From Parablautia muri (lineage in GTDB: Bacteria > Bacillota > Clostridia > Lachnospirales > Lachnospiraceae): a stretch of 33,094 bases of DNA. The notes below the pieces were generated by a model. That model saw only the letters and a list, made by a program, of their open reading frames with translations, ran no database searches and had not been told where the DNA came from. The number at the start of each line of letters is the position of its first letter. The stretch's first letter is position 1. The DNA lies in NCBI RefSeq assembly GCF_009917485.1, contig NZ_QZDT01000039.1:1-33094 (forward strand), written 5' to 3'. Both the position numbers and the translations under genes were made by a program. This document shows positions 1-8,040 of this stretch, one piece after another.

Positions 1-55
1 TCGACATACAATCACCTCGTCATGTTTATACCTCCATCATAAAACATGACGATGA
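1..55 (-). promoter_or_regulatory. Translation-initiation region of a gene leaving the left edge, with hairpin
   Basis: On the minus strand an ATG at 7-5 follows GAGGTGATTGT, a credible Shine-Dalgarno with normal spacing, so a gene probably begins here and runs off the window. Just upstream, GGAGG precedes a second ATG (24-22) that opens a three-codon ORF (Met-Thr-Arg-stop) ending in the next ribosome site. The arms 17-27 and 42-52 (TCGTCATGTTT / AAACATGACGA) are a perfect 11-bp inverted repeat. The GGAGG lies in the loop and the mini-ORF ATG in the stem. Only two codons of the main gene are visible, so its identity is unknown. Confidence 0.35.
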
Positions 56-111
56 GTTAATCAAGTGCAAATGGTGGTTTTGTCAATAAAATTCAGGGAA
101 TTCGGCTAAGT

Positions 112-741
112 GTGGCGAAAATTCATCGTCACGTTTTCGAGAATCCGGGTTACAAAGTTTCATTTGCTTTCTTAGCTTGGGCAAGTATTAGTCAATATAC
201 GGGAATGGCTGGATTGAGCTGGGATATTGGACAATCATTTGAATATTTGGGATATTTTATGGTAGGTTACAGCATTCGTAAAATGTTTACAAACAAAAAT
301 AATTGCAAAGCAATCATTGCAATTTTAATAGGTGCGTTTTGGATTGTATGTGCATCTGGACTTGTATATAAAGAAATGACAGCCAGATATGAAATTATAT
401 CTCCATACTGCCTTTTTATAGTGCTTGCTTCACTTTTTATATTTATTGGATTTACTTTATTGGATATAAGAAAAGAGTCTGCAAATTTATCGAATTTAAC
501 ATTTTATATTTATTTGATACATGCAGGAGTATGGAACTTCATATCAAAAGTATTTTATCATGCATTCGGCAAGAATTTTTTAGCAGGACTAAACGGAGCA
601 ATATGGATCCCCATATTCATTGTCATAGTATTCAGTATTTCATATTTATTAAGCAAATTTTACTTATGGATTTGGCATAAATTAGATAAAGAAAAGAAAA
701 TCACGAATTATTTAATAAAAAAAGTACGACTATACACTTAA
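112..741 (+). pseudogene. Acyltransferase 3 family protein, C-terminal remnant
   Basis: 209 residues, nearly all hydrophobic segments (about six membrane helices), resembling the C-terminal half of acyltransferase 3 (OafA/YrhL-like) O-acyltransferases that modify cell-surface polysaccharides. The stretch with GYFMVGYSIRKM and the later LTFYIYLIHAGVW fits the last helices of that family. Full members are about 330-380 residues and carry the essential histidine near the N-terminus; that part is missing. The frame stays open upstream to a TAA at 58-60, but the added residues do not resemble the family and no ribosome site precedes the GTG at 112. I read this as a gene whose 5' part was lost at a rearrangement point between about 60 and 130. 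A short functional derivative is possible but less likely. Confidence 0.6.
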
Positions 742-794
742 GAAATGTCACTCTCCATTGGTATATGATCAATATGTTTTTACAGAATGCCATC

Positions 795-836
795 GTGGGA
801 AAATACAACGCCATCCTCAAAGGCATATTTTCCCAC
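795..836. repeat. 11-bp perfect inverted repeat between convergent genes
   Basis: GTGGGAAAATA (795-805) and TATTTTCCCAC (826-836) are perfectly complementary with a 20-nt loop. It lies between the acyltransferase remnant and the end of mgtE. No T-run follows on either strand, so it is a poor intrinsic terminator; it may act as an mRNA 3' end hairpin or be a remnant of a mobile element. Confidence 0.4.
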
Positions 837-936
837 TTCTAACATCAGCAATTCATTTTTATCTTATTATACATCTTTAGAATGACCATAAATTCTTTTC
901 TATACCAATCCTGATGCAAACAGCATATTTACTATT

Positions 937-2289
937 TTATGCTATATGCAAAAGATACGTGGCAATCTGAAAATACACCAAAAGAGACAGCACATCCACA
1001 ATCGTTGTGATAAAAGGGCTGGCCATAACCGCCGGGTCAAAACCAATTTTCTTAGCCAGCATAGGAAGCATACACCCCACCATCTTAGCAATCAACACTG
1101 CTGCCACTAATGTCAGACACACCACAAGGGCCACTGAAAGTCCCACCCTATCCAGCAAGAGAAGCTTCACAAAATTAGCAGCTGCCAACGTAATACCACA
1201 CAAAAGTGCGACTCGTATCTCCTTCCACAGCACCCGGAGGCCATCTTTAAATTCAATCTCATTTAAGGATAACCCGCGGATAATTGTAACACTTGCCTGT
1301 CCTCCGGCATTTCCGCCGGTATCCATCAGCATAGGTATATAAGCTATCAGCACACCATACGCCATCAGTGCGTCCTCAAAAGTTGTGAGAATGCTTCCTG
1401 TAAAGGTCGCCGATATCATCAAAAGCAGCAGCCACGGCATACGCTTTTTCCATGTCTCTACTATACTGGTTTTCATATACGGCTTATCGGAAGGCACGAT
1501 AGCCGCCATTTTCTCCATATCCTCTGTAGCTTCTTCCTGCAGAATATCCACAATGTCATCTACGGTGATAATCCCTACCAGCCGGTTTTCATTGTCCACC
1601 ACCGGCATAGCGATAAAGTCATATTTTTGGAACTGTCTGGCAACCTCCTCCTGATCCATCATGGTATTGATAAAAATGACGTTTTCATGCATAATCTCAC
1701 CAATCACCGCATCCCCAGGGCTGATTAAAAGGTAGCGCAGCGCCACTGTACCTACCAATGTCCGTTTAGCATCCAAAACATAGCAGATATTGATCGTCTC
1801 GCTGTCCATTCCCACCTTCCTGATTCGGGCAATGGCATCCTCAACCGTCATATTTTCCTTCAAATCTACATATTCCACCGTCATAATACTTCCGGCAGAG
1901 TCCTCCGGATACCGAAGCAGGTGATTAATATCCCTTCTGGTGTCCGGATTTGCATTTGCAAGCAGCTTTTTCACCACATTAGCAGGCATTTCCTCCAGCA
2001 AATCCGTAGCATCATCGGCCATCAGATTATCAATAATACCGGCAGCATCCTTCTCTGAAAGGCTGGTGATAATAAACTGCTGACTATCCACCTCCAGATA
2101 AGAAAACACATCCGCTGCCATATTCTTAGGCAAAATACGGAATACCTTCAGCATGTCCTCCTCATCCATCTCCTCCAGAATAACTGCAATATCGGCAGCA
2201 TTCATCTCTGCCATTTTCTGGCGAAGATTGGTGTACTGCTTTGTCTTAAGCAGTTCCTTCACTACGTCAAAGTCTCTGATTTCTTCCAT
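937..2289 (-). CDS. mgtE: Magnesium transporter MgtE
   Basis: 450 residues, the usual MgtE length. The order is an N-terminal acidic helical domain (about 1-130, with Asp/Glu-rich repeats such as EEMDEEDMLKVF), two CBS domains (about 130-255), a connecting helix and a C-terminal five-helix membrane domain (about 285-450). The pore segment holds the family signature MDTGGNAGGQ. MgtE forms a homodimeric Mg2+ channel in the plasma membrane; cytosolic Mg2+ bound between the N and CBS domains closes it. ATG at 2289 follows AAGGAG with 7-nt spacing. A promoter at 2458-2486 gives a leader of about 160 nt that contains a second translated-looking ORF overlapping the mgtE start. Confidence 0.95.
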   Translation of the reverse strand: MEEIRDFDVVKELLKTKQYTNLRQKMAEMNAADIAVILEEMDEEDMLKVFRILPKNMAADVFSYLEVDSQQFIITSLSEKDAAGIIDNLMADDATDLLEEMPANVVKKLLANANPDTRRDINHLLRYPEDSAGSIMTVEYVDLKENMTVEDAIARIRKVGMDSETINICYVLDAKRTLVGTVALRYLLISPGDAVIGEIMHENVIFINTMMDQEEVARQFQKYDFIAMPVVDNENRLVGIITVDDIVDILQEEATEDMEKMAAIVPSDKPYMKTSIVETWKKRMPWLLLLMISATFTGSILTTFEDALMAYGVLIAYIPMLMDTGGNAGGQASVTIIRGLSLNEIEFKDGLRVLWKEIRVALLCGITLAAANFVKLLLLDRVGLSVALVVCLTLVAAVLIAKMVGCMLPMLAKKIGFDPAVMASPFITTIVDVLSLLVYFQIATYLLHIA

Positions 2290-2371
2290 AGCAATTCTCC
2301 TTATATGTGATTTTTATGCTTCGCTCATGAGGAGGCAGATCGCTGCTGCTGCCAGATATACTCTTCTTCAT
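2267..2371 (-). CDS. 34-codon upstream ORF overlapping mgtE start (candidate leader peptide)
   Basis: An ATG at 2371 sits 5 nt after a strong ribosome site (AAAGGTGG, about 2380-2388) in the mgtE leader. It encodes 34 residues beginning MKKSISGSSSDLPPHERS and stops at 2267, inside mgtE and in another frame. The mgtE ribosome site AAGGAG lies within codons 24-25 of this ORF, so ribosomes translating it would cover the mgtE start. The peptide has an Asp-Leu-Pro-Pro-His-Glu run; acidic/proline runs in the E. coli MgtL leader destabilise ribosomes at low Mg2+. A similar role here is inference. It may also be a chance ORF, but the quality of its ribosome site argues for translation. Confidence 0.45.
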   Translation of the reverse strand: MKKSISGSSSDLPPHERSIKITYKENCYGRNQRL

Positions 2372-2457
2372 AAAAACCACCACCTTTCAGAAAATTGCTT
2401 TCACAACCTTTTTATCATAACAAGCCACCCCGCAAAGCGTGACAGCTTTCGATTTTT

Positions 2458-2486
2458 ACTTTAGACCATACAAACTTTTTTGTCAA
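2458..2486 (-). promoter_or_regulatory. Promoter of mgtE
   Basis: On the minus strand TTGACA (2486-2481), a 17-nt spacer and TAAAGT (2463-2458). The -35 is perfect and the -10 has two mismatches. The start point would fall near 2451, leaving a leader of about 160 nt that carries the upstream ORF. Confidence 0.6.
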
Positions 2487-2546
2487 TGAATTTCCTTATC
2501 CGTTCTTTTCCATCCCGTGAATAACAGGCAGCCTAAAAACATCCTG

Positions 2547-3194
2547 CTACATGTCCATATAATATCCTTCACCTGTTTCCCTTATACCTGCACGGGCAGA
2601 AGTGCTCTCTGTCAAGGCTTTTCTAAGGGCCTGCTCCTGCTCTGCCGGAATACGGATGTCAAACGCAACCCTATCCGTATATCTTGAATCGGCAATCGTT
2701 ACCTGTCTGCTTCCCAGCAGGTATTGCACTCGCCCTACATCTGTATAATCAATGGAAATTGTCATTTCTATGCCATAACGCATAGTCGCAATTCCTGCAT
2801 CATCAAGCCCTCTTTGTGCGGCGATTGTGTAAGCTCTTACCAGCCCTCCGGTTCCAAGCAAAGTACCTCCAAAATACCTGGTTACTACCACTGCCACATT
2901 CGTAACATCAGCTCCAAGAAGTACCTCAAGGATTGGCTTACCTGCTGTCCCACTGGGCTCACCGTCATCACTGCACCTTGTAAGCTCCCTGTTTCTTCCT
3001 ATTATAAAGGCAGTGCAGTTGTGTCTGGCATTATAGTATTTCTTTCTGACAGAATCAATAAAATCCAACGCCTCCTGTTCCGTTGACACAGGGGCAACAC
3101 TGGCAATAAACCTTGATTTCTTTTCTTCATATTCCCCGGTTCCCTGGTCATATACCACTTTATATGGTGGAAATTCCTTTTTCTCCTCCGCCAT
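2547..3194 (-). CDS. YigZ/IMPACT family protein
   Basis: 215 residues, the normal length of bacterial YigZ proteins. The N-terminal UPF0029/Impact domain (about 15-130) shows the family hallmarks KKSRFIA, ARHNCTAFIIG, CSDDGEPSGTAGKP and VTRYFGGTLLGTGGLVRAY. The C-terminal DUF1949 ferredoxin-like domain spans about 140-205. Eukaryotic IMPACT regulates the eIF2 kinase GCN2. In bacteria the fold is shared with ribosome-associated proteins but the biochemical role is not settled. ATG at 3194 follows GGGAGG with 8-nt spacing. It is monocistronic as far as the sequence shows, with its own promoter at 3265-3293. Confidence 0.92.
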   Translation of the reverse strand: MAEEKKEFPPYKVVYDQGTGEYEEKKSRFIASVAPVSTEQEALDFIDSVRKKYYNARHNCTAFIIGRNRELTRCSDDGEPSGTAGKPILEVLLGADVTNVAVVVTRYFGGTLLGTGGLVRAYTIAAQRGLDDAGIATMRYGIEMTISIDYTDVGRVQYLLGSRQVTIADSRYTDRVAFDIRIPAEQEQALRKALTESTSARAGIRETGEGYYMDM

Positions 3195-3264
3195 GCCGCT
3201 ATCCTCCCAAGCTCTCCATTAATCTACCATCCCGCTAAACACTTTAATCCATCTGATAACTTTT

Positions 3265-3293
3265 ATTATATACAAGAAAAACAATCTTCACAA
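3265..3293 (-). promoter_or_regulatory. Promoter of the YigZ-family gene
   Basis: Minus strand TTGTGA (3293-3288), 17-nt spacer, perfect TATAAT (3270-3265). It sits about 70 nt upstream of the start codon. Confidence 0.55.
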
Positions 3294-3388
3294 GAAAAAT
3301 GATGGTTTGCCAGCGAAACATTTTGCAGCCATCATACGTCTTGGCATCGCCCATCGTTATGTATAAAATCTGCTAAAAATGTAAATAA

Positions 3389-3497
3389 TTGTAACAGTTC
3401 CGACAAACTGAATTATCATAAACTATTGTGAAGAAGTCCTGACCTCTCACTCCAGGATTTTGCACTTGCTGCAAAGCCCTGGGCTGAACTGTTACAA
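3389..3497. repeat. 12-bp inverted repeat flanking an 85-nt spacer
   Basis: TTGTAACAGTTC (3389-3400) and GAACTGTTACAA (3486-3497) are perfectly complementary. They enclose 85 nt upstream of the PBP promoter. The spacer holds smaller arms (CCTGACC, CCAGGATTTTGCACTTGC), so the whole could fold as one branched structure, or the arms could be two sites for the same protein. The rest of the gap 3195-3523 shows nothing else I can support. Confidence 0.4.
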
Positions 3498-3523
3498 GAA
3501 TTCTTAATAAACTATAAAAAAAC

Positions 3524-3552
3524 TTTATTTCAGCCCCACATTTTGGTATACT
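3524..3552 (+). promoter_or_regulatory. Probable promoter of the class A PBP gene
   Basis: TATACT at 3547-3552 is a good -10; the hexamer 17 nt upstream is TTTATT (3524-3529), a weak -35. The resulting leader of about 125 nt contains two hairpins. Confidence 0.45.
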
Positions 3553-3599
3553 TTAGGTATTGCAAATTTTTAAATCACTTTAATCTGCAAGAAACTTAA

Positions 3600-3664
3600 G
3601 TTTGGAAGTTAGAAATAAAACTTCCAAACCATTTATTACGCAGAGACACAGGCATAATCTGCGT
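3600..3664 (+). promoter_or_regulatory. Two hairpins in the PBP leader
   Basis: GTTTGGAAGTT (3600-3610) pairs perfectly with AACTTCCAAAC (3619-3629) across an 8-nt loop. ACGCAGA (3638-3644) pairs with TCTGCGT (3658-3664). The second stem ends 5 nt before the ribosome site AGGAGGT (3670-3676). Neither is followed by a T-run. They could stabilise the mRNA or tune translation; I recognise no riboswitch class. Confidence 0.45.
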
Positions 3665-3682
3665 TCTGCAGGAGGTATATAA

Positions 3683-6412
3683 ATGAATTACAGTAAGAAA
3701 GGGATTCGCAACAAGCAAAAATCCCTGCATGCAACATCCGCTAAGCTGGGAAGGAAATTGCTTTTGGCTGTTATTAATCTTTCCCTGCTCCTTATTCTGG
3801 CCGTAGGTGTGATTGGCCTTTGTATGGGGCTTGGCATTTTTAAGGGTGTCATTGATTCTGCGCCCAGCATTGAAAATGTGCAGGTCACCCCTACTGGTTT
3901 TTCCACCTTTGTTTATGATTTGGAGGGCAATCAGATTGCCAAGCTCATTTCTCAGAACTCCAACCGTATTCCTGTAACCCAGGATATGATTCCGGAGGAT
4001 TTAGCCCACGCCTTTGTGGCTATAGAGGATGAACGTTTCTATGAGCACAATGGCATTGACATTAAAGGTATTTTCAGGGCCGCCTATATCGGCATCACAA
4101 ATGGTTTTCACTTTACGGAAGGGGCCAGCACCATCACCCAGCAGCTTTTAAAGAACAATGTTTTTACTGACTGGACAAGTGAGCAGGGCTTTGCCGACAG
4201 CATGAAGCGAAAAATCCAGGAGCAGTATCTGGCTATTGAATTAACCAAAACCATGTCCAAGGACGATGTTTTACTCAATTACATGAATACCATTAACTTA
4301 GGACAAAATACCCTGGGTGTTCAGGCTGCTTCCTTACGTTACTTTAATAAATCGGTTAACAGTCTTACCCTTTCCGAATGCGCGGTCATAGCCGGAATTA
4401 CACAAAATCCTTCCAGGTTTAATCCTATTTCTCATCCGGATGATAATGCAGGCAGACGGAAAAAGGTTTTGGGAAATATGTTAGAGCAAGGATACATTAC
4501 CCAGGCGGAATATGATGAAGCACTGGCAGATGACGTTTACTCCCGTATACAGGTAGTCAATGAGGACGCTGAGGAATCCATGGTTAATACATACTTTGTG
4601 GACGCATTAACCGATGATGTGATGAACGACCTCCTGGCGGCAGGCTACAATGAGACGCAGGCATTTACCCTGCTTTACAGTGGCGGCCTTAAAATTTACT
4701 CCACACAGGATCCCCATATTCAGGGAATCTGTGACGAGGTATTTTCCAACGAAGAAAATTATCCTGCTAACACACGTTGGTATCTTAATTATGCTCTGAC
4801 CATCAAAAAAGCAAACGGTGATTTTGAAAATCATAGTACCGAAATGTTCCGTGCCTACTATCGGGAACAGGATCCTTCTTTTAACCTGATTTATGACTCT
4901 CAGGAAGATGCTTACGCTCAGATTGAGGATTACAAAAGTGTTTTCGTAGGAGGCGGAGATGAGGTATTTGATGAAAGCGTCAGTTTAACTCCCCAGCCTC
5001 AGGTTTCCATCACTGTGGAAGATCAACATACAGGTTATGTAGTTGCCATGGTAGGCGGCCGGGGTACAAAGGAAGGAAGTAAAACCTTAAATCGTGCTAC
5101 CGATACCACGCGGCAGCCAGGTTCAACCTTTAAGATTGTTTCCGCCTATGCCCCTGCCCTGGACAGCGCTGGCCTTACGCTTGCCACTGTGATAAATGAT
5201 GCGCCTTTTAATTACGCCAATGGCAGACCTGTAAGAAACTGGTGGGGCGACAGTTACAGAGGTTTAAATTCGCTCCGCAAGGGTATCGTAGATTCCATGA
5301 ACGTTCTTGCGGTTAAAACCCTTACCATGATTACCCCGCAGCTTGGGTTCGATTATGTAAAAAACTTTGGTTTTACCACTGTTGTTGACCGAAAAGAAAT
5401 CACCGTAAACGGCGAGACCCAGATTTTTTCCGACATCCAGCAATCTCTCGCGCTGGGGGGAATCACGGAAGGCGTCACCAATGAGGAGCTGAACGCCGCC
5501 TACGCCACCATTGCCAACGGCGGCACCTACATTAAACCTAAGCTTTATACCAGAGTGGTTGACCATGACGGCAATGTTATATTAGACAATACGGAACCTG
5601 ATTCCAGACAGGTTATCAAGGAAACCACCGCATGGCTCCTTACCAGCGCCATGATGGATGTGGTAACACAGGGTACAGGCAGTTCCGTTAATTTTGGCAA
5701 CATGGCGATTGCTGGAAAAACCGGCACCACCTCAGATTACAATGATATCTGGTTTTCCGGCTACACCCCTTACTACACCGCCACTACCTGGGCGGGCTAT
5801 GACAATAATACCAAGCTCCGCAAAGGAGATGAACGAAATATTGCGAAAAAGCTCTGGCGTGCAGTCATGGCTAGAATACATGAGGATTTACCCAGTGAAG
5901 CTTTTCAAATGCCTGCCAGCGGCCTAGTTCAGGCAACTGTCTGTGCCCGTTCCGGCAAGCTTCCTATCGCCGGGTTATGCGATGGAACCTTAAGAACTGA
6001 ATATTTTGCCGAAGGGACAGTACCCACAGAAAGCTGTGATGTGCACTATCAGGGTATGATATGTCAGTACTCTAATTTACCTGCCAGTGAACAGTGTCCG
6101 TTTAAAGTAGCCGGGGTATTAGAGCTTACCCCCATAGAGCATCCTAATCTTCAACAAGGCTCTACTACCATGCAGCAGATTACAAATGCAGACGGCTCCG
6201 TTTCCACTGTAGCTGTTCCGCAAAATCAGTCAGGCACCTGTCCGCATAATGCAGAATTTTATGCACAACCTGATGCCCTTGCAATCGAAGAACAGCAGCG
6301 CAATGAGATAGCTGCAGCCCAGGCTGCATTACAACAGCCGCCCCCGGATGCCGCGGCAGCTCCGGAAGGCGCAGCGCCTCCGGATGACAGCAATGGGGTA
6401 CCTACCGAATAA
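3683..6412 (+). CDS. Class A penicillin-binding protein (bifunctional transglycosylase/transpeptidase)
   Basis: 909 residues, a PBP1-type enzyme that polymerises and cross-links peptidoglycan outside the membrane. A short basic cytoplasmic tail is followed by one membrane helix (about 27-50). The GT51 transglycosylase domain (about 85-290) has the catalytic motif EDERFYEH (Glu115) and EGASTITQQ. The transpeptidase domain (about 435-760) has all three active-site motifs: STFK with Ser481, Ser538-x-Asn540 and KTG at 679-681. A Cys-containing C-terminal extension ends in a Pro/Ala-rich tail, common in Clostridia. ATG at 3683 follows AGGAGGT with 6-nt spacing. It is monocistronic, between a leader with two hairpins and a terminator shared with the convergent MATE gene. 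Confidence 0.95.
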   Translation: MNYSKKGIRNKQKSLHATSAKLGRKLLLAVINLSLLLILAVGVIGLCMGLGIFKGVIDSAPSIENVQVTPTGFSTFVYDLEGNQIAKLISQNSNRIPVTQDMIPEDLAHAFVAIEDERFYEHNGIDIKGIFRAAYIGITNGFHFTEGASTITQQLLKNNVFTDWTSEQGFADSMKRKIQEQYLAIELTKTMSKDDVLLNYMNTINLGQNTLGVQAASLRYFNKSVNSLTLSECAVIAGITQNPSRFNPISHPDDNAGRRKKVLGNMLEQGYITQAEYDEALADDVYSRIQVVNEDAEESMVNTYFVDALTDDVMNDLLAAGYNETQAFTLLYSGGLKIYSTQDPHIQGICDEVFSNEENYPANTRWYLNYALTIKKANGDFENHSTEMFRAYYREQDPSFNLIYDSQEDAYAQIEDYKSVFVGGGDEVFDESVSLTPQPQVSITVEDQHTGYVVAMVGGRGTKEGSKTLNRATDTTRQPGSTFKIVSAYAPALDSAGLTLATVINDAPFNYANGRPVRNWWGDSYRGLNSLRKGIVDSMNVLAVKTLTMITPQLGFDYVKNFGFTTVVDRKEITVNGETQIFSDIQQSLALGGITEGVTNEELNAAYATIANGGTYIKPKLYTRVVDHDGNVILDNTEPDSRQVIKETTAWLLTSAMMDVVTQGTGSSVNFGNMAIAGKTGTTSDYNDIWFSGYTPYYTATTWAGYDNNTKLRKGDERNIAKKLWRAVMARIHEDLPSEAFQMPASGLVQATVCARSGKLPIAGLCDGTLRTEYFAEGTVPTESCDVHYQGMICQYSNLPASEQCPFKVAGVLELTPIEHPNLQQGSTTMQQITNADGSVSTVAVPQNQSGTCPHNAEFYAQPDALAIEEQQRNEIAAAQAALQQPPPDAAAAPEGAAPPDDSNGVPTE

Positions 6413-6440
6413 AACATTTTATTTTAATAAGATAACTTTT

Positions 6441-6476
6441 AAACAGGCGATGTGCTTTTTAGCGTATCGCCTGTTT
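6441..6476. terminator. Hairpin terminator between convergent PBP and MATE genes
   Basis: AAACAGGCGAT (6441-6451) pairs perfectly with ATCGCCTGTTT (6466-6476). The T-rich tail is modest on the plus strand, and an A/T-rich flank lies on the other side, so it may serve both convergent genes. Confidence 0.6.
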
Positions 6477-6543
6477 ATATCTGCTTTCATAAATTGTCAA
6501 ATCCAATTTATCTATCTGTTTTATTCATTTATATCCGTACTTA

Positions 6544-7980
6544 TCATTCTTCCATCTTAATCAACTTCTTTTTACTCCACTTTCCTGTTAAGTAACGAAC
6601 AAAAGAAATCAAAAAGTTTGCACTCCATCCCATAGGCACTGCAATCCATACTGCCTGTACGCCCCAATGCGGTGCCATTGAAAAAGCAATGGTTACACGG
6701 ATTCCCAGATTCACCAAATTTGCCAGCGTAAAAATAACTACATCTCCTGAACCTCTGAGCACACCGTCTGTAATCGCTTTAAGGCCAATACATACAAAGA
6801 AAAATGCAATAAATGACAAATATGCATTTCCTGTCTCAAAAGCTGCCGGCTCGCTGCCACGCTCCAAAAAAGAGCGGATAATCGCCCCATGAAACAAGGT
6901 AAGTACCAGACAAATGACAACCGCAAAGCCCACTACCATCTTAACTGCTGCAAGATACCCCTTTTTCACCCTCTCCGAATTACCCGCCCCCAAATTCTGG
7001 GCCGTAAAGGTAGAGACCGCATTTCCTGACGCAATCATGGGAACAATACAAACCGACTCAATTCTCGTACCGGCTGTGTAGCCCGCCAAAACAGAAGACC
7101 CAAAGCCATTTACTACAGACTGCACCAGCAACATGCCAATCGAAACGATAGACTGCTGCAGCATAGAGGGAATCGCTACCTTGATCATATTTCCAAGCAT
7201 TCCCACATCAAATAAACTCTTTTCCTTTTCCATACCGTGTTCCGAAGCCGTTAACACCGCCACCTCTTTTACCTGCTGCCTCTCTCCTTCTTTCTGCTCC
7301 TTGTGTTCCTCTTGGCCTGCATAGCCTCGTAAAGTGTACATCAAAATACAAAAGGAAATCACTGCCGAAAGGCCCTGGGCAAAAACAGTGGCCACCGCCG
7401 CTCCTGCAATACCAAATCCAAATCCACCTACCAAAAGTAAATCCATTACAATATTAAGTAATGAGGAAAAAATCAGCAGATACAAAGGTGTCTTCGAGTT
7501 TCCAAGGGCATTAAAAATAGATGACAATATATTGTACATAAAAAGAAATGGAAGCCCCACAAAATAAATATTCAGATACAGCATAGCGTCTGCTAAAATA
7601 TTTTCCGGCGTATTTAAGCCAACCAATATTTTTGAACTAAAAAAAAGCCCGAAGACACCTAATATAATACTCACTGTTACGAAACTAATCAGCGCCGTAT
7701 ACACAGAGGTTTTCATCCTTTTATAAAGTCCGGCACCCAAGTATTGTGAAGTAATCACAGATGCTCCAATCCCTCCCCCAATTGCAATCATAATAAACAC
7801 TGTAGTCAGCGAGTAGGACGCGCCTACTGCCGCTAGTGCATCCTCCCCCACGAATTGCCCTACAATAATAGAATCGACCGTAGAATAAAACTGTTGGAAA
7901 AGATTCCCAAAAATCATGGGAAGTGCAAAAAAGAATAACGATCTCCCCGGACTGTCTGTAAGCATATTGTATTTTTTCAT
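6544..7980 (-). CDS. MATE family efflux transporter
   Basis: 478 residues with about 12 membrane helices in two homologous lobes, typical of the MATE family (Na+- or H+-coupled drug/metabolite exporters). The start resembles many Clostridia members (SPGRSLFFFALPMIFGNLFQQFYSTVDSII, read as two parts). The second lobe begins near residue 265 with IKVAIPSMLQQS. A hydrophilic loop of about 40 residues rich in Glu/Lys separates the lobes, longer than usual. I prefer the ATG at 7980, preceded by GGGAGG at 10-nt spacing; an in-frame ATG at 7998 has no good ribosome site. Only 60 bp separate it from the upstream C39-like gene on the same strand, so the two are probably cotranscribed. Substrate unknown. 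Confidence 0.92.
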   Translation of the reverse strand: MKKYNMLTDSPGRSLFFFALPMIFGNLFQQFYSTVDSIIVGQFVGEDALAAVGASYSLTTVFIMIAIGGGIGASVITSQYLGAGLYKRMKTSVYTALISFVTVSIILGVFGLFFSSKILVGLNTPENILADAMLYLNIYFVGLPFLFMYNILSSIFNALGNSKTPLYLLIFSSLLNIVMDLLLVGGFGFGIAGAAVATVFAQGLSAVISFCILMYTLRGYAGQEEHKEQKEGERQQVKEVAVLTASEHGMEKEKSLFDVGMLGNMIKVAIPSMLQQSIVSIGMLLVQSVVNGFGSSVLAGYTAGTRIESVCIVPMIASGNAVSTFTAQNLGAGNSERVKKGYLAAVKMVVGFAVVICLVLTLFHGAIIRSFLERGSEPAAFETGNAYLSFIAFFFVCIGLKAITDGVLRGSGDVVIFTLANLVNLGIRVTIAFSMAPHWGVQAVWIAVPMGWSANFLISFVRYLTGKWSKKKLIKMEE

Positions 7981-8040
7981 AGTAAACCCGCCTCCCATTC
8001 CTGCCGCTTCACAGCGTATTTCATTTTGATAAAAATATTT

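Noticed and set aside
2300-2400. M-box (ykoK) riboswitch before mgtE
   Set aside because: A GCTGCTGCTGCC stretch resembles part of the M-box, but on the strand opposite to mgtE transcription, and the rest of the consensus is absent.
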